DNA of 64,000 nucleotides from Apoderus coryli (GCA_911728435.2 OU452205.1:9740260-9804259); one strand, 5' to 3'; shown: positions 10,445-21,793, numbered from the stretch's first letter. Notes: generated from the sequence alone by a model not told the origin. Made by a program: numbers and translations.

Positions 10445-11515
10445 TCGAGCAAAAGTTATTCAGGAGGTACGCAAGGCTTTATTTTGGATTCTCTATTGTT
10501 GTCCATATATACCATAACTCTTCTATCTGGTCTTGAATTATGTGAAAGTTAGATGTACGCTGATGATAGTCAGCTGATATTTTCATATTTGGTTGATGTT
10601 GTCGATGCCAACCAAAAAATAGATTCCGAATTGAAGTCCCTGCCCTGTGGTTTGATAAACATCAACTAACAATAAATGCTGCAATAACACAAGTCTTGTT
10701 TTTTGGTAAAAATATACTATCCTTAATACATCGTATGCAAATTAGGCTCAATGAGACTACTTGTCATTGAAAATTGCTGACAAGGTCAGAAGTTTGGACC
10801 TAGTGTTGGATTCTGAGTTGCCCTTCAAGGATCATATCTCTAAATGTATTTCAAATTCATATGCCTCCTTGAAGATGCTTTATCCACATAGACAAGTACT
10901 CTATGTTGAACTCAAGGCTAGACACTCTGGTTTTGAGTAATTTTAATTTTGTGATAAAAATCATTTCATTATTGGAATTAGGATGTACGAACCTGTTAGC
11001 AATATACTTTCATGTACTAGATGGCTCTCAATGAGCGACAGAAGGCATTTACACTCAGCGGTTTTATTTCATATAATTATTGTTAACAATAATAGACAAT
11101 CCTCATATCAGTACAAATCAGATCAAATTAGAAATATTCTATCTACCCCATACCTGATTACTTAAAGAAATGCTTATATTTTTAAGGGCAAAATTCGCGA
11201 AAATTTATAGAATCCACTTTGACACGTTCTGCAATTCCCCACTATTTTGAATGAATCTTTTCACATATATTTTTTGAAATTGTGTATTTTGGATAATATG
11301 AAATTTAATTTTGGGCTGAATTTCTATATAAGTTTTTACTGCCATTCAGTCCATTTTGTGGTTCTTTTTTTTTTCAAATACTATATGTTATACTATAATA
11401 TAGTATATAGATTAGTATCTTACTTTCAACTGCAAGTTAACTTATTATTATTATATTTAGAAAATTATCCATATGTTATTATTATTATTACCTATTTATT
11501 TTTTATTATTATTTT
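10445..11515 (+). pseudogene. LINE reverse transcriptase fragment (CR1/Jockey-like)
   Basis: Frames on the plus strand give a decayed reverse transcriptase. SGGTQGFILDSLLLSIYT near 10460 corresponds to the SGVPQGS block, and MYADDSQLIFS near 10555 holds the YADD catalytic aspartates. A C-terminal part follows (MYEPVSNILSCTRWLSMSDR, from 10983). The block order matches non-LTR retrotransposon ORF2 proteins, and the C-terminal wording matches the copies at 33446 and 47311. Several stops and frameshifts are present. The element is 5' truncated and fades into ATT-rich sequence at about 11440-11515, as expected for a LINE 3' end. The solo LTR at 11542 begins just beyond. Confidence 0.8.
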
Positions 11516-11541
11516 ATATTTACTGTTGGCGTTAGCTATAC

Positions 11542-11927
11542 TGTAAAGAACAAGAAAATGTACACATGTTGGCAACACCGCTGCACGTCTCGAGCTAGTT
11601 GTGTCATTGTGTCGACCGCCATACATCTAGAATGGAAATACGTGCGCCAGAATGTTCGACTACTCTCTGGAAGGGGTCGAGAAAGAGGGCAAATCATATA
11701 TAAAGCCAACGACACAGTCGACGAGGAATCAGTGAATAGTTGAAAACAGTGTTGTAACATAAATATTAGTGAAATAAATAGTAGAAATAAATAGTGAAAA
11801 TAAATATAGTCATATTAGTTCGTTAATGTTATTAGTTTGTTTAAGTGTTTATTAATTAAGTGTAAATAAAGTAGTTTTAATTAAAGCTCGTTATTATTTG
11901 ACACAACGGACAACGAAAAACGTTACA
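11542..11927 (+). repeat. solo LTR (Ty3/Gypsy-like) with 4-bp target duplication
   Basis: The 386-bp unit begins TGTAA and ends TTACA, the inverted terminal bases usual for LTRs, and is flanked by ATAC on both sides (11538-11541 and 11928-11931). Inside are a TATA-like ATATATAAAG (about 11695) and AATAAA signals (about 11865), consistent with promoter and polyadenylation functions. No internal retrotransposon domain adjoins it, so it looks like the product of LTR-LTR recombination. The plus orientation follows from the order TATA then AATAAA. Confidence 0.8.
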
Positions 11928-12492
11928 ATACGTTGGATTTATCGGGATTCCTGTGTGCGGTGGAGATTATAATGCTGTGTGGATTGTATGGTATACATAA
12001 TATATCTGCCGGCACATATCTCACAGTCCTTAAAGGATAGTTTTTTTAGATGGGCATGGCTACGGTACCCTGACAAACAGCATAAGAGCGAAACGATATC
12101 GTCAGTGCCTGTCGACCCATGTCTCAGTTTGGTTGAGCAAATTTCGACTGCAATTTAAATTAATTTAGCTAATTTTGTGTAGAGATCAAGCTAGTAATGT
12201 CAGAATTCCTTGAACCACTTAACATATTCCGGACAGTTTTATATTTCTCGAAAATCTTTAAGGCGGCAGCTCTTTACTTTTGGAAGATGTGTGCTTATTA
12301 ATAATTAAGAAAAGTGTATAATTTTGCCCACCCTATAATAACCTATAATAGAAAATAAAGCGGGTGGAAAATCACTGATATATTTATTATCAAAGTAATT
12401 TTCAAAATGTCCATACACAACTTATGCATTAGAGAACAAACATTACACTAATGGAATAACTTGATGAAAAAAACTACACTATACGAGCAGTC

Positions 12493-12499
12493 TATAAAT
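12493..12499 (+). promoter_or_regulatory. possible TATA box of the ionotropic receptor gene
   Basis: TATAAAT lies 42 bp before the receptor start codon. Transcription would then begin around 12520-12525, leaving a very short 5' leader. This is positional inference only. Confidence 0.3.
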
Positions 12500-12540
12500 C
12501 TATACTGAACATTAACTATTAAATATTAGACCAATCCAGA

Positions 12541-13410
12541 ATGATAAATTATAAGAACTACATATTCCTGATCTTATTGAAAGTATCATTAATAAGTGCA
12601 ATATTTATTCATAAAATCGGAGTTGTTAAACTAAAACAATGTATGACCGAGTGGAATGCCTTGAACAGTGCCAACTCATTTATTATAGTCCATAACGATT
12701 CTGAATCCATCATAAGTTTCGCAGAGATTATCAGCGGAATTGAAAATCCGTATATCAGCGTAAATCTGAAGTATTTACAAAAGATTCAACATACATATTA
12801 TGATTCACACAGGACAAAAGTTGGTATTGCAGGCCAAAAAAACTTTATAATCCTTTTGGACACAATTGAAAAGTTTGAACAAACATATATGTTACTTCGA
12901 AACATTGATTTTTGGGCATTTGACAGCAATATGCTATTTATTTTTACTGCAGAATCTATAGACCTACCAAAGCTTACTAGTATATTTGCATATATTATTA
13001 AACAGAGTAAGTTTCGTTCATTAAACTATGCTTTTCTAAAAGTGTCTCACAAAAATATTACAATGATTGCATATAATCCATTTAAACATAAAATATTAAT
13101 AACACCAAACTGCTCGTTAAATTTTGAGAAAAAGTATGGGGATTTAAATGGACATGAAATAAGGATTGCTGTGTTATCGTCTAAATCAAACAATTCGCAT
13201 CAATCTGATTTGTATGGGTCTGGAGGAGTAATTGGAAAAATTGTGGCAAAAGCTATGAATGGAAGTTATAAATTTATGGAACCCGAGGATGGGAGAGCAA
13301 GTGGGCTTGAAAGTGACGTTAGTGGTGTATATGGATTGGTAGCAAATGGAACCGCACATGTTTACTTCAATTTTCGATATATGCTATCGACGTTTATGAA
13401 ATACAACCGA
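12541..13410 (+). CDS. divergent ionotropic receptor, exon 1
   Basis: Exon 1 (290 codons) of an insect ionotropic receptor, a ligand-gated cation channel of chemosensory neurons related to ionotropic glutamate receptors. A hydrophobic stretch (residues about 8-22, IFLILLKVSLISAIF) fits a signal peptide. The following 190 residues are the poorly conserved N-terminal region. LNGHEIRIAVL (about residue 204 on) begins the S1 half of the ligand-binding domain, followed by GSGGVIGKIVAKAMNGSY. The frame could run on to 13437, but the donor CGA|GTAAGA at 13410/13411 is strong. Splicing there in phase 0 to 14906 continues the S1 domain with VQYTYPLHRDYIVVLLP, typical of this family. The start is the first ATG of the open frame and directly precedes the signal-like segment. 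The subfamily cannot be assigned from motifs. Confidence 0.88.
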
Positions 13411-13516
13411 GTAAGAGCAGTTTTTCATGAATCATGAATTATTTATTTATAGTTTTATGTTTAATATATAGGTTTTTCAGTAACAATTCATATTACGTCA
13501 TGATTTTAAAATATAT

Positions 13517-13860
13517 TAGTTCATTCAATAAGTCCGTAGGATGACACATAGATGGCGTTACTACAATTTTTTCCATATGATTTTTATTTAGTACTAACCT
13601 CCAAACGCTACGTGTATAAATTTGACAGCAATCCGATTATTGACACAGTATAATAAATAATACAGTATTCTGATTTTCCGCTTGCGAGGCGTCCTGCGCA
13701 TCTCGTCGCGCATGCCGCCATTATGAATTAAAACGTCACAATAATCGCATAGACGTAGATAGATACCGTTCACTCCTGTGTTCAATATAGGTATAGTTCA
13801 TTGTCGGCGTGTATGAGACAAATAAATAATAAATATTGTGTAATCTAATTCTGTGTTTTT
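13517..13860. repeat. possible mariner-type 5' end in the receptor intron
   Basis: The words TTCATTCAATAAGTCC and ATGACACATAGATGGCG resemble the start of mariner elements of the mellifera/irritans type. No opposite terminal repeat or transposase was found. Confidence 0.3.
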
Positions 13861-13989
13861 GGTATAGTGTTCGTGAGAATTAAAAGTTTTTATTGTTATT
13901 AACGCGTCTTGTGATTAATACAAATGAAATATTGTCTTCCGTGGAATCAATACTAAAGGAATTTGATGTTCACTAGTGCTTGCCTACAT

Positions 13990-14135
13990 ACTTTAGTTGA
14001 TTTTGATTGTTTATTCATATACCTACTGATATTTAAGATGGTTAAGCATTAGTTATAGTTGTTTTTTTGTATATATTGCTCTGTAAATGGAACTTGTTCT
14101 GTTGAGGAATAAAGCTATTATTATTATTATTAATA
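13990..14135 (+). repeat. LINE 3' tail with ATT microsatellite
   Basis: A TGTAAAT-rich segment ends GAGGAATAAAGCTATTATT and runs into (ATT)n at about 14117-14131, the form of 3' end seen on the CR1-like copies elsewhere in the window. Only the tail is present. Confidence 0.5.
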
Positions 14136-14137
14136 CA

Positions 14138-14238
14138 ATGAACAATCAGGGAGGACATGTGTGTGCTGCAAAATGTTGTTCTAATAAGCGGTACACTTGA
14201 TCTAAACATTTTTTTCGCTTCCCCAAAGATCCTGTTAG
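14138..14238 (+). pseudogene. THAP zinc-finger first-exon relic
   Basis: From an ATG at 14138 the frame reads MNNQGGHVCAAKCCSNKR, then a stop codon, then KHFFRFPKDPVR, ending at a splice-donor-like AG|GTGAGT (14239). C-x4-C spacing followed by a FxRFPKDP motif is the start of a THAP domain, the DNA-binding zinc finger of P-element transposases and THAP proteins. The in-frame TGA and the absence of further THAP sequence (no later CxxH, no AVPTIF) make it a broken first exon. It sits within the receptor intron on the same strand, directly after a LINE tail. Confidence 0.6.
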
Positions 14239-14533
14239 GTGAGTAATAAGTACAAATAAAGATGAATACTAGATAATTTTACGTTTATAACTATTTGTAT
14301 AACCGTAAAATGTATATTACGAAATGACAGTATCTAATATGTTTATAAACTAAATGCAAGTTATTATTATTATTAATCAGCTATGGTTTATATTATTGAC
14401 AATTCCGGGGATCTGTGTATGATGTGAATATTCCTCATAAAACTCATTACGCCACCGCTACACTCAACATCAATCGTTGAGCGATCATTTTCCTATACGG
14501 TTTCAAAATATTACGAAATATTATTTTATTTTT

Positions 14534-14727
14534 TAGTGAAAGTTATATTTCGCTTGTCTAACTTTATTACTACGTTTCGGCGATGGTTTATCGTCTTCTT
14601 CAGGTCATTCTAATATTTTTTTTTATTACAGTCTGTTACTAAAAAAAATAATAGAATGACCTGAAGATTGGCGATAAATATTCGTCGTATTAATATTGTT
14701 AAACAAGCGAAATGTAACTTTCGCTAA
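14534..14727. repeat. foldback with decayed hammerhead motif
   Basis: The arms TAGTGAAAGTTATATTTCGC and GCGAAATGTAACTTTCGCTA face each other. Inside the left arm the minus strand reads CTGAAGA, GACGAT-AAACC-ATCGCC (helix II with one mismatch), GAAAC, GTAG, the order of a hammerhead. Helix I is only about 2 bp. The right arm keeps CTGAAGA but has lost GAAAC. Confidence 0.55.
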
Positions 14728-14905
14728 AAATTTAAAAACGAAAATTGGTTATCAATAACTGAAACCCAAAGAATAAAAAAAGAAAAAAATTAAACGGAAA
14801 AAAAGTTGTAATATATTGTTTATAATATGAAAATCCTATATAAAACACACATAGTATAGATATTTTAATATTAAAATTTCATGTGTGTGTCAAAATTTGT
14901 TTTAG

Positions 14906-15814
14906 GTCCAATACACTTATCCACTCCATAGAGACTACATAGTGGTCCTACTACCATTAGACCACAACCCGAGAGAAGTACACATCATGGAATTTTCAGT
15001 AGTTTCGTGTTTGGTTCTATTCATGTTGGGATTTACCGTTTTATTCATCCATTTCAAATATTACAATGTAAATTATCCAGTCTCCAGCATATTTCTAACA
15101 ATAGCAAGAATATTCACATTTCAGCCTATTACGCAAGCTCCGTACAACGTGCGATACTTCCGATTGTCTTATATGTCATTAATGGTATTGGCATTTTTTC
15201 TGTCTAGTTTGTTTAGTTCGCAAGTGACAACCGATCTGACGTTAACGAGAAAGCCTCATGAAATAAACTCTTTAGATCAATTCGCGCATACAAATTACAG
15301 CATTAAAACAATGCCAAGAATAGCATTTATTTTAGACCAAGCAAAGCCAGACGACTTTATTGAAAATATCTATAAAAGGATCAACTTAGTGCCACAGAAT
15401 AACGAAATTTTGGTATTGGAAGAAGAATTATATAAATGTAAAAACCAATCTATAATTGCTTCAACATACATTTTAGACATCAACACTAAAAGGACCAAAA
15501 AATGCTACTACACTATTCAAGAGCCTGTATTGTCACAACATATGGCGTTTATTGCAACATATGGTTCTCCATTTCTGAAAAAAATCAACGAAATTTTACT
15601 AAGATTATTCGAGGCTGGAATCGAACCATATTTTTCAAAAGACAACAAACAAATAAAATCATGGAAAATACAAAAGGTTTTTTACATAATGGGAAATAAT
15701 GAAACAATGCGCCTAAATCAAATCTTAATACCAATTAAAATTTATCTTTTTGGAATGTTTTTGTCGACTGCTGTTTTTTTAGTGGAATTTTGTAGTCAAC
15801 TACACTTAAATTAA
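14906..15814 (+). CDS. divergent ionotropic receptor, exon 2
   Basis: Exon 2 (302 codons plus stop) starts after the acceptor TTTTAG at 14905 and completes a 592-residue receptor. It supplies the end of S1, membrane segment M1 (about residues 320-340, FSVVSCLVLFMLGFTVLFIHF), a pore region (about 349-368) and M2 with RLSYMSLMVLAFF (about 375-397). After S2 comes M3 near the C terminus (about 564-585, IPIKIYLFGMFLSTAVFLVEF). That order is diagnostic of ionotropic receptors. The C-terminal tail is only a few residues long. No arginine/threonine/aspartate triad for glutamate could be placed, which is usual in divergent receptors. A GTG at 14942 is not a start; the frame is open back to the acceptor. 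Confidence 0.88.
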   Translation, partial: VQYTYPLHRDYIVVLLPLDHNPREVHIMEFSVVSCLVLFMLGFTVLFIHFKYYNVNYPVSSIFLTIARIFTFQPITQAPYNVRYFRLSYMSLMVLAFFLSSLFSSQVTTDLTLTRKPHEINSLDQFAHTNYSIKTMPRIAFILDQAKPDDFIENIYKRINLVPQNNEILVLEEELYKCKNQSIIASTYILDINTKRTKKCYYTIQEPVLSQHMAFIATYGSPFLKKINEILLRLFEAGIEPYFSKDNKQIKSWKIQKVFYIMGNNETMRLNQILIPIKIYLFGMFLSTAVFLVEFCSQLHLN

Positions 15815-16820
15815 TAATGTTTAGTGTTAAGAAGAATATTTCAAATTTAAGTAAGTTACACTGCACTCTAAAATAATAATCGCAAAAGCCATTTTTGATA
15901 TTGAACTTAAGGCTTATTCAATTAGTAGTGGGAATTTTGTAATTCCAATTAGCTCGAGTGGCTCTATTTTTTCCTTGCTCGCATATCTCTAAAGACAATT
16001 CGGCAACGTTGAGAACCAGTCGATTGGTGTATACTTTCATTATTACATTGTAACACGCGCTCTAATTAAATCAGTGCTTATTGAGCTTATTTAAAACTTA
16101 TAAAACTAGTAGTGATAAGTGCGATAAATTATAATAATCACACACATACAATACAATATATGTATCCCATGTCCGACAGTGGCATAGTGCACATGTAACC
16201 ACTGTTACCATTGGTAACAGTTAAAAATCTTGAAAATAAATATTTTATGACTACTAACTGTAAAATAATTTTATTTATTTTTTTACCAACAGCAATATGT
16301 AATAATTCAGTAATTAATCAATGAAATTAACCAAATCCCCGAAAATAATTCGCTCCATTCTGTCTGGGTTATGCATTTCGTATATAAGATATTTCTAATA
16401 AAGAAAATGCGTAGATAACACGATAAATCTGAAATTGAATGTTACCACTTTTGTTTCGTAGTCGCGATATTATGTACGCTTGTTACCACTTTTTGTTTTG
16501 GTTACTCGTTACACATAATAGGCTGCGGGATACAGTGTGCGTGCAATTAAATAAATAAACATGGATGAGTGCCGCTGCGTAATCGATCAACTACTTGAAA
16601 AGTCCTTCTCCTTGTATAGTTTTGATCAACACCTATTTTATATTATAATTTAAAAAAGGAATCAAAAAAAGTAGTTAGATATTTTATTAACTTAAAACAT
16701 AAACAATAGTTTTCAAAATATGTTTTTCCTACTTTGTTTGTTTATTGTTTCTCGTTTTCTCTTTATAAAAACCATTCAATTTGTATATAACGTCACATTT
16801 TTATTCAATTGATAATAGGA

Positions 16821-16860
16821 CTAGAACGTTTCGTGCTAATATTCAGCATATCCTCAGCTT
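16821..16860 (-). repeat. decayed hammerhead motif
   Basis: The minus strand reads CTGAGGA, a helix II-like TGCT-GAATATT-AGCA, GAAAC, GTT. Helix I is about 2 bp, so self-cleavage is doubtful. Confidence 0.4.
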
Positions 16861-17520
16861 TAGGAAATGAAAAAAAATCTACAAAACACCAAACATAAGT
16901 CCAAAGGAACAACATTCAATCTCATGTCTTTTTTAACGACGAATTTAGTCAATTGATTAGAAATTAGACATTAATGTAGTAGTAATGCCAATTGACTTCT
17001 TCCAGCATAAGTTTTCCGTCTTCATTGGTCTGTTTTTTCTAAAACTTCTAAATAGAATTCCCCAGCCAGATTTTCTTCTATCTCGTCTCTCAGAATACCT
17101 GCCCACATATTGATATTTTTTATGAGGATACGGTATAATAAATATGGTCCCCCCGAAACACATGTAAATGTGGATTTTCATTGTCTCAGTACGTACAATT
17201 GTGTTTGTTGACAAATCTATTCAGGAAAAATGTCAATTTATCGCTAAAGGAACTATTTTTTACGATACTGTTTTATTAGAAAGTTGGTATCATTGCCTTA
17301 AAGTCAGATTAATTCTGCTTAAAAAGTGCCTCTAGTAATTTTTCGCTGCGACGAAATAAAAATTATCAGTTGGCAATATTTTTAATCATGAATTATTTCC
17401 TCTCAAACTAAACTAAATAGAAATGACATACATTCTCTAGAGATATGAATTTTTGGTGTTTCGCTTAATTTTTAATAAGTTATAAGTTAATTAGTTTAAT
17501 ATTTTTTTAATAATTATAAA

Positions 17521-18607
17521 GTGTGGAAACCCCTGTATATTTCCGAAAATAACCGTTATTTTAATAAAATGTTTAAAGAAAAGTTATTTTGTATAATTTT
17601 TGGCCCAACCTGTCGATGTTCAATTTTTTATAGCGTTAACAGCTTTCTTGCTATGGCAACCAACTTTGTTTTTTAATATGCCATGGTATATTTTTCTTTT
17701 CATTTTTAGGTAGACCATTTATTTCTGGAAACAACATAAAATTTTTCTAGGGTTACATTAGGAAATGATTGAGAAAAAACTGCTTTATAAAACAATCGTT
17801 TCCATCCATACAAAATACAGAGTTCAAGAGCTTGAAGATGGAGATTTTCAGAGGCGTCTTGAATTCTGCAATGTAATGTTAGACCAAATAAACTTACAAG
17901 ATACATTCCTTTCACAGATAAAGCTACTCTTACTTTGAATGGATTCGTAAATAAACAAAACTTTCGATATTGGTCTTCCGAAAATCCACGCTGGATCATG
18001 GAGGGACGAACTCAGCGACCACAAAAAAATAATGTGTGGTTGGTTATGTTGGATCGTAATGTTACAGCAGGACGGTGCTCCTAGTCATTTTGGGAGAGAT
18101 ATGCGGCAATATTTGGATGAAGTTTTTGCAGAAAGATGGTTTGGTCGTCGACGAGCTATCGATGCTCTCCAGATTTGACACTCTGTGATTTTTTTCTTTG
18201 TGTGACCTTGAAGAATAGCATCTACAAAAACAGATCCATAGATGGAAGGACTGAGAGCTAAAGTTATTAGAGAATCTAGAAGAATATTACCTGTCATGCT
18301 AGTGAAACTAAGAAATTAATTTGAAATGAGACTCCAATTGTGCGCAAGTAACAACGGACAATATTTTCAACATTTGGTTTTGAGTATTAAATAGTTGGAT
18401 TCGTTATTCTTTTTACCAATTGTTTTTTGAATTAAATGTTTATTTGTTCGCATATTGACATTTCATTTTACAACTATATTCAATAGCAACTAAGCTGTTA
18501 ACGCTACAAAATATTGAACATCGGCAGGTTGTGCCAAAAATTATACCAAATAACTTTTTTTTAACATTTTTTCAAAAGAACCATTATTTTCGGAAATACA
18601 CACTGTA
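17521..18607 (+). mobile_element. inner mariner-like element with long inverted repeats
   Basis: Inverted ends of about 140 bp face each other at 17530-17680 and 18463-18607, sharing ATTTCCGAAAATAA, TATAATTTTTGGC, CAACCTG and ATAGCGTTAACAGCTT-type blocks. Such long terminal repeats occur in some Tc1/mariner groups. The interior carries a decayed transposase. Confidence 0.7.
17840..18300 (+). pseudogene. mariner-like transposase relic (inner element)
   Basis: Piecewise translation gives LTLNGFVNKQNFRYWSSENP near 17925-17990, then QQDGAPSHFGRDMRQYLDE near 18065-18125 followed by ERWFGRRRAID, and DLTLCDFFL near 18175-18205. These are the central and final catalytic landmarks of insect DDE_3 transposases in order. 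At least two frameshifts and stops break it. The N-terminal DNA-binding half is missing, so the inner element is an internally deleted copy. Confidence 0.75.
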
Positions 18608-18612
18608 TAGTG

Positions 18613-19620
18613 AATTATTTATTTCAAGAATTAATAGATATTCATTGTATGTATGGAAAAGTAATTGGACACTCGCACAGAGCAAGGCGCTTCTATGCAG
18701 AGGCATTTCCGAACCGTCAGGTGCCCTGTGCAAATAAATATCTTTTAAGCGTTCATGGAAGAGTAAAAGAATCCGAAAAGGTAATTTTTTTGTTAATTAT
18801 GGGGCCCAAGAACTGCTCAAACGGTAAAAAAGATGAAACTGTTTTAAGAGCGGTTTAAAAGAACTGAAAAAGTACAACTCGACTAGTGAACGAACTGGGT
18901 AATAACGACGTTAATGTATGGAAAATAATCTACGAGCGTCAGCTCTATCCGTCTCATTCAGACACTTTCTCAAGCAGGCTTACCAGAAAAATTCAGTATT
19001 ACCACTTGTTAACTGACAGAAATGCAGAAATTCGACAATTTATTTCATTTATTTAATTCACGGACGCAGCTTCATTTACCTACCAGAAATGGAATTTTTC
19101 ACTACCATAATAAACTTCACTGGGCGGATGAAGATCCACATATCCTTCATAAATCACGACACCAGTAGCAGTTTTCAATCAATGTTTGGACAGGAATGGT
19201 CGCATGTGATCTGGTTGTACCCAGAAGATTAGACGGATAAACACACCTACTTGAAGTTGTCCCTCTTTTTTTTTTTAAAGGGTCCGTTCGACATGAGTCC
19301 CCGGTTTCACTGCAGCCTCATAGGCTTATTGAGTTGCACGCCTGTTCATTTTAGTCGAAGGGCGAGGAGAATATTTATCGCTATGTTCGAATATTATTGG
19401 AATGAACTGAACTCCCTCTGCGATTTCTACCTCTGCGGTCAACTAAAACAACTGGTTTATTCAACTCTCATAGCGAATGAAGCCCCATTAGTGGAACGCC
19501 TGACTAATGCTTGTGAAACCAAATCCCTCAAATACGAGTATATTCTGAAGAATTAGAAGAAATATGCGAAGGCGATTTAGAGGATGCATTAAAGCACATA
19601 GAAGTGATTTCCAGCATTTA
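18613..19620 (+). pseudogene. mariner-like transposase relic (outer element)
   Basis: Starts with an N-terminal segment (IDIHCMYGKVIGHSHRARRF, then YAEAFPNRQVPC), continues with TRNGIFHYHNKLHWADEDPH near 19080-19145 and FSINVWTGMVA near 19175, and ends with HFSRRARRIF and LCDFYLCGQLKQLVYST near 19350-19470. This matches the layout of a full DDE_3 transposase, split over several frames with stops. It differs in sequence from the inner element's transposase, so the two are not duplicates of each other. Confidence 0.75.
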
Positions 19621-21604
19621 AAAATTAAAATACATCGATTTTTGACATAGTTAATACCTAATTGTTACCTAATCCAACTTATTAGTTCTACTGACTAGTA
19701 AAATTATTTTTATTTCGTAGAAGATGTTTCGAAGCGAAAAGTTTTAAGCAAAATTAATCTGACTTTAAGAGAATGATACGAGTTTTCAGTTCAGTGACGT
19801 ACAGTTTTCTTTACCAAACATAATGGCCCACCGGCACTATCGCCACTTTATCGATACTTTGGGTTATCTCATTTCAAAATCTCAATGGGTTTCCGATAAA
19901 TGTAAATTAAATGATTAAAAAAAGAAAAGTTTAAACACCCCGGTATCATGAAAACGGGAGAATTTCGGACTCATGTTTCCATTTTTTTTTTTGGTATTGA
20001 GTCTGTCCTTAAATAATTATCTTTATAAAATACTGTAGACACCCTGTATACTCAAAAAAAAAACACTGAGATAGCAGATACTTTAGTAGCTATCAATGTG
20101 AGATTTTTATAAGGGTCTAGAGACTAAAAACATTCACATAGTAGGTAAATTACATTTTCTGATCTTTCACACCATTAATCGTTCTCGTTCAATTACTCTC
20201 CCTCCAGTTTTCTGTCTATTTTGTATTCAAGAAAGTATATAAATGTTGCAGACAATACATAATTGGAAAGAGCAGATTAGAAATTTATAAAAGGCCAAGA
20301 AGACATTTGAGGATTAAAACTGTGATGCTGTGTAAGTTATAAAAATCAATTTTAGTTAAGTCTCATTATATAATATATTATGCGCAAGTATTATACTAGC
20401 CAGTAATTTAACGTATCCAATTTTAATTTTATCGTAGAAATAACAGATGAATTCACAACGTTTACTTTAAATTTACATGTAAATGAATTTAGTGAATATA
20501 ATAATACATGGTGCATTGCATTCAAAATTTTGAAATATATATGTCATACTACTTTGTCCAAAGATGGTTTCATTACTTTAATAAAGTTCATTTTGAACAA
20601 TACATGTTTCAGTTTACATGATAATTTTTACAACAGATCTTCGATACCCCAATATCGAACCATCCTATCAGCTCCATCTTAGCCAACATTACATTACTTA
20701 CATTATCAGTTTCCATTTAGTTTCCATTCACCAAAGTTCTTAGAACGCCGTCGAATCAAATTATTCTGGATTGTTCCTTAACTATAACTCAAACCACCCA
20801 CAAAATCAAAAATTCAACATTGTGATTGCCATGAAAAACAGAGTCTTGCACATTTCTATTGAACAATTTTTGCAGGACAACCTAAAAAGCTTCAATCACT
20901 ATATTTCGACAATGTGTGTCCTAAACACATATTGAAGATGCTATTTTACAAATCAAATTTATTTCAAGGACATATAGATGACGGTGTCATTCAATTACAA
21001 AAAATTACCTTCCTGGATCTGGATCAAAATATTTAAAAATATTAATAATATTAAAATAAGTAAATACAATTTGGTGACTAATTATGGCCTGATTTCGAAA
21101 GTGGAAGATAAAAAACAGCAGGAACGTAATATACCAGCTTTTGTGTCAACAATGTGAATCATGCCATAAGTCAAACTAGTCAGTGGTTTAGACAAAGAAT
21201 GAATCAGCAGAAGAGTGATTGCACAATATAGTCTCGGTTGTACAATGAGCGTTCAGCCGAAGTTTTGATGGTGAACTCTCGGTGAACTTGAACGCCCGAA
21301 TTTGGTCGTTCAAGCTGAGTTCAACGTTTTGTTAATCTCACTCTTGAAATTTTTGATGTTTTATTTATGCTAATATTTGTTTTTTCAAAATTTAATTTCC
21401 TACAAAAATTGATTTTTTTTTCAATATCAAAATTAACACCTTGTATCTCGAAAATGGTGCATTTTAGAGGGTTAGTTAATAAAAACTTTTTTCATATTTC
21501 GTCCTGAACATATATTATGAAACACCCTGTATATTATGAAATTTGTATGTATATATAACAATATATTTATAATATCAAATGAATTTGTGTACGTAAATAT
21601 AAAT

Positions 21605-21728
21605 GAAAAATAATTTCGTGGCATAGCGGGCAAAATGACTGGTTTTACCTACACAAGGGATTTTGTTTAAATTAGCAGGATAGGTAAAACCAGTCATTTT
21701 GTCCCCTATGCCACGTAATTATTTTTCA
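21605..21728. repeat. inverted repeat next to a hammerhead motif
   Basis: GGCATAGCGGGCAAAATGAC and GGTTTTACCTA are repeated in inverted orientation (TAGGTAAAACCAGTC, then ATTTTGTCCCCTATGCC) around a 25-nt centre. Flanking GAAAAATAAT words extend the arms. It probably forms the middle of a foldback whose right arm carries the hammerhead at 21751. Confidence 0.65.
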
Positions 21729-21750
21729 AATATATTTAGATTTTTGTAGT

Positions 21751-21793
21751 GGCTCCTGAGGAAGTCCGTAAACACTGACGAAATATTGAGTTC
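21751..21793 (+). ncRNA. candidate type I hammerhead ribozyme
   Basis: Order: GGCTC (helix I), CTGAGGA, an extra A, helix II GTC-CGTAAACACT-GAC, GAAA, the minimal helix III ATAT, T (cleavage after 21787), GAGTTC (helix I partner, two G-T pairs). All core bases are present. The extra A after CTGAGGA is shared with the copies at 42072 and 63852. Confidence 0.6.

Larger units (their letters stand above)
17280..19795 (+). mobile_element. outer mariner-like element interrupted by a second one
   Basis: Sequence at about 17288-17365 (GGTATCATTGCCTTAAAGTC...TTTTTCGCTGCGACGAAATAAAAAT) is mirrored at about 19710-19790. The inverted arms share CTTAAAGTCAGATTAATT and ACGAAATAAAAAT. The transposase frame of this element starts only at about 18610 because another mariner-like element (about 17521-18607) sits between its left arm and its gene. 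The outermost bases and target duplication are not clear. Confidence 0.65.

Noticed and set aside
11558..11743. 61-codon frame in the solo LTR
   Set aside because: LTR sequence with TATA and polyadenylation signals; the frame is incidental and has an equally long antisense frame.
14942..14944. GTG as start of a separate membrane protein gene
   Set aside because: The frame is open upstream to a good acceptor at 14905 and joins exon 1 of the receptor in phase; a eukaryotic GTG start is not needed.
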